DNA from: Planctomycetaceae bacterium
GTDB lineage: Bacteria; Planctomycetota; Planctomycetia; Pirellulales; UBA1268
Assembly (NCBI GenBank): GCA_003488325.1
Contig: DNLZ01000420.1
Location: forward strand, 1-6,766
Direction of reading: 5' to 3'
DNA: 6,766 bases
Shown here: positions 6,640 to 6,766 of the stretch, in pieces
How the letters are laid out: every line of letters starts with the position of its first letter
Position numbering within the stretch: position 1 is the first letter of the stretch
The notes under the pieces: generated by a model
Database searches by the model: none
The model's input: the letters and a program-made list of their open reading frames with translations, nothing else
What the model was told of the DNA's origin: nothing
Translations under genes and position numbers: made by a program

Positions 6640-6766
6640 ATGAACGGTCACGGGATCCGGCAGAGCGGTTCGGGCACGTCGATCACGAGGGTTCCGCATG
6701 CGGCCCGCATGTGCCGCCTGGCGGCAGCGATCGTCCTGGCGGTCCCGGTCCCGCTCTCGGTCTCGG
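6640..6766 (+). CDS. Exported protein, N-terminal fragment (signal peptide only)
   Basis: ATG at 6640 follows GAGGAG (6627-6632) by 7 nt, and the frame is open for 42 codons to the window edge. Residues 1-23 are polar with several basic residues; residues 24-42, 'MCRLAAAIVLAVPVPLSVS', form the hydrophobic core of a Sec-type signal peptide. An in-frame ATG at 6709 (residue 24) would give a more usual length but has no clear ribosome-binding site, so 6640 is preferred. It lies 85 bp after the HEAT-repeat gene on the same strand, so it is likely the third gene of the operon. The visible part carries no functional domain; from context a DUF1080-type or other secreted sugar enzyme would fit, but this is a guess. 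Confidence 0.65.
   Translation, partial: MNGHGIRQSGSGTSITRVPHAARMCRLAAAIVLAVPVPLSVS

Overview
The window is very GC-rich (roughly 70%) bacterial chromosome. Its gene types suggest a planctomycete, probably Pirellulales-like: an ECF sigma factor followed by a membrane-anchored protein with the 'LLTAYALGQLDD' N-terminus, a Tat-exported Gfo/Idh/MocA oxidoreductase, and an exported alanine-rich HEAT-repeat protein. This placement is inferred from gene content and style, not from a marker gene. There is no RNA gene, CRISPR array, transposase or clear sign of recent transfer.

Layout. (1) Minus strand, 1275 to 1: an ECF sigma-70 factor (192 aa), then after 74 bp a protein cut by the window edge (first 207 aa). 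That protein has a short acidic N-terminal region, one transmembrane helix and the beginning of an extracytoplasmic part. It is probably the regulatory or effector partner of the sigma factor. (2) A divergent intergenic region, 1276-1566, holds a candidate ECF-type promoter reading left and a cluster of inverted repeats in front of the rightward gene. (3) Plus strand, 1567-2907: a complete PIN-PhoH protein (446 aa). Its stop codon lies at the edge of a strong GC hairpin. (4) Intergenic region 2908-3214 has diverged copies of a hairpin-forming repeat and, at its right end, an extended -10 promoter. (5) Plus strand, 3215 to the window end: a run of three exported proteins with gaps of 97 and 85 bp. 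They are a Tat-dependent Gfo/Idh/MocA oxidoreductase, a HEAT-repeat protein starting at GTG, and the first 42 codons of another signal-peptide protein.

How the genes may work together. The left pair looks like a small signalling unit: an ECF sigma factor and a membrane protein. PhoH appears to be a stand-alone housekeeping or RNA-metabolism gene. The right-hand set looks like an operon for periplasmic sugar or glycoside chemistry: an NAD(P)-type oxidoreductase domain exported folded, beside a HEAT scaffold of a kind that in planctomycetes often accompanies DUF1080 (3-keto-glycoside hydrolase) proteins. The truncated third gene is a natural candidate for such an enzyme, but the visible 42 residues are only a leader and cannot show it.

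I do not see a convincing new system. The points most worth checking are the 2956-3079 repeats, the operon continuing past 6766, and the sigma factor/membrane protein pair.
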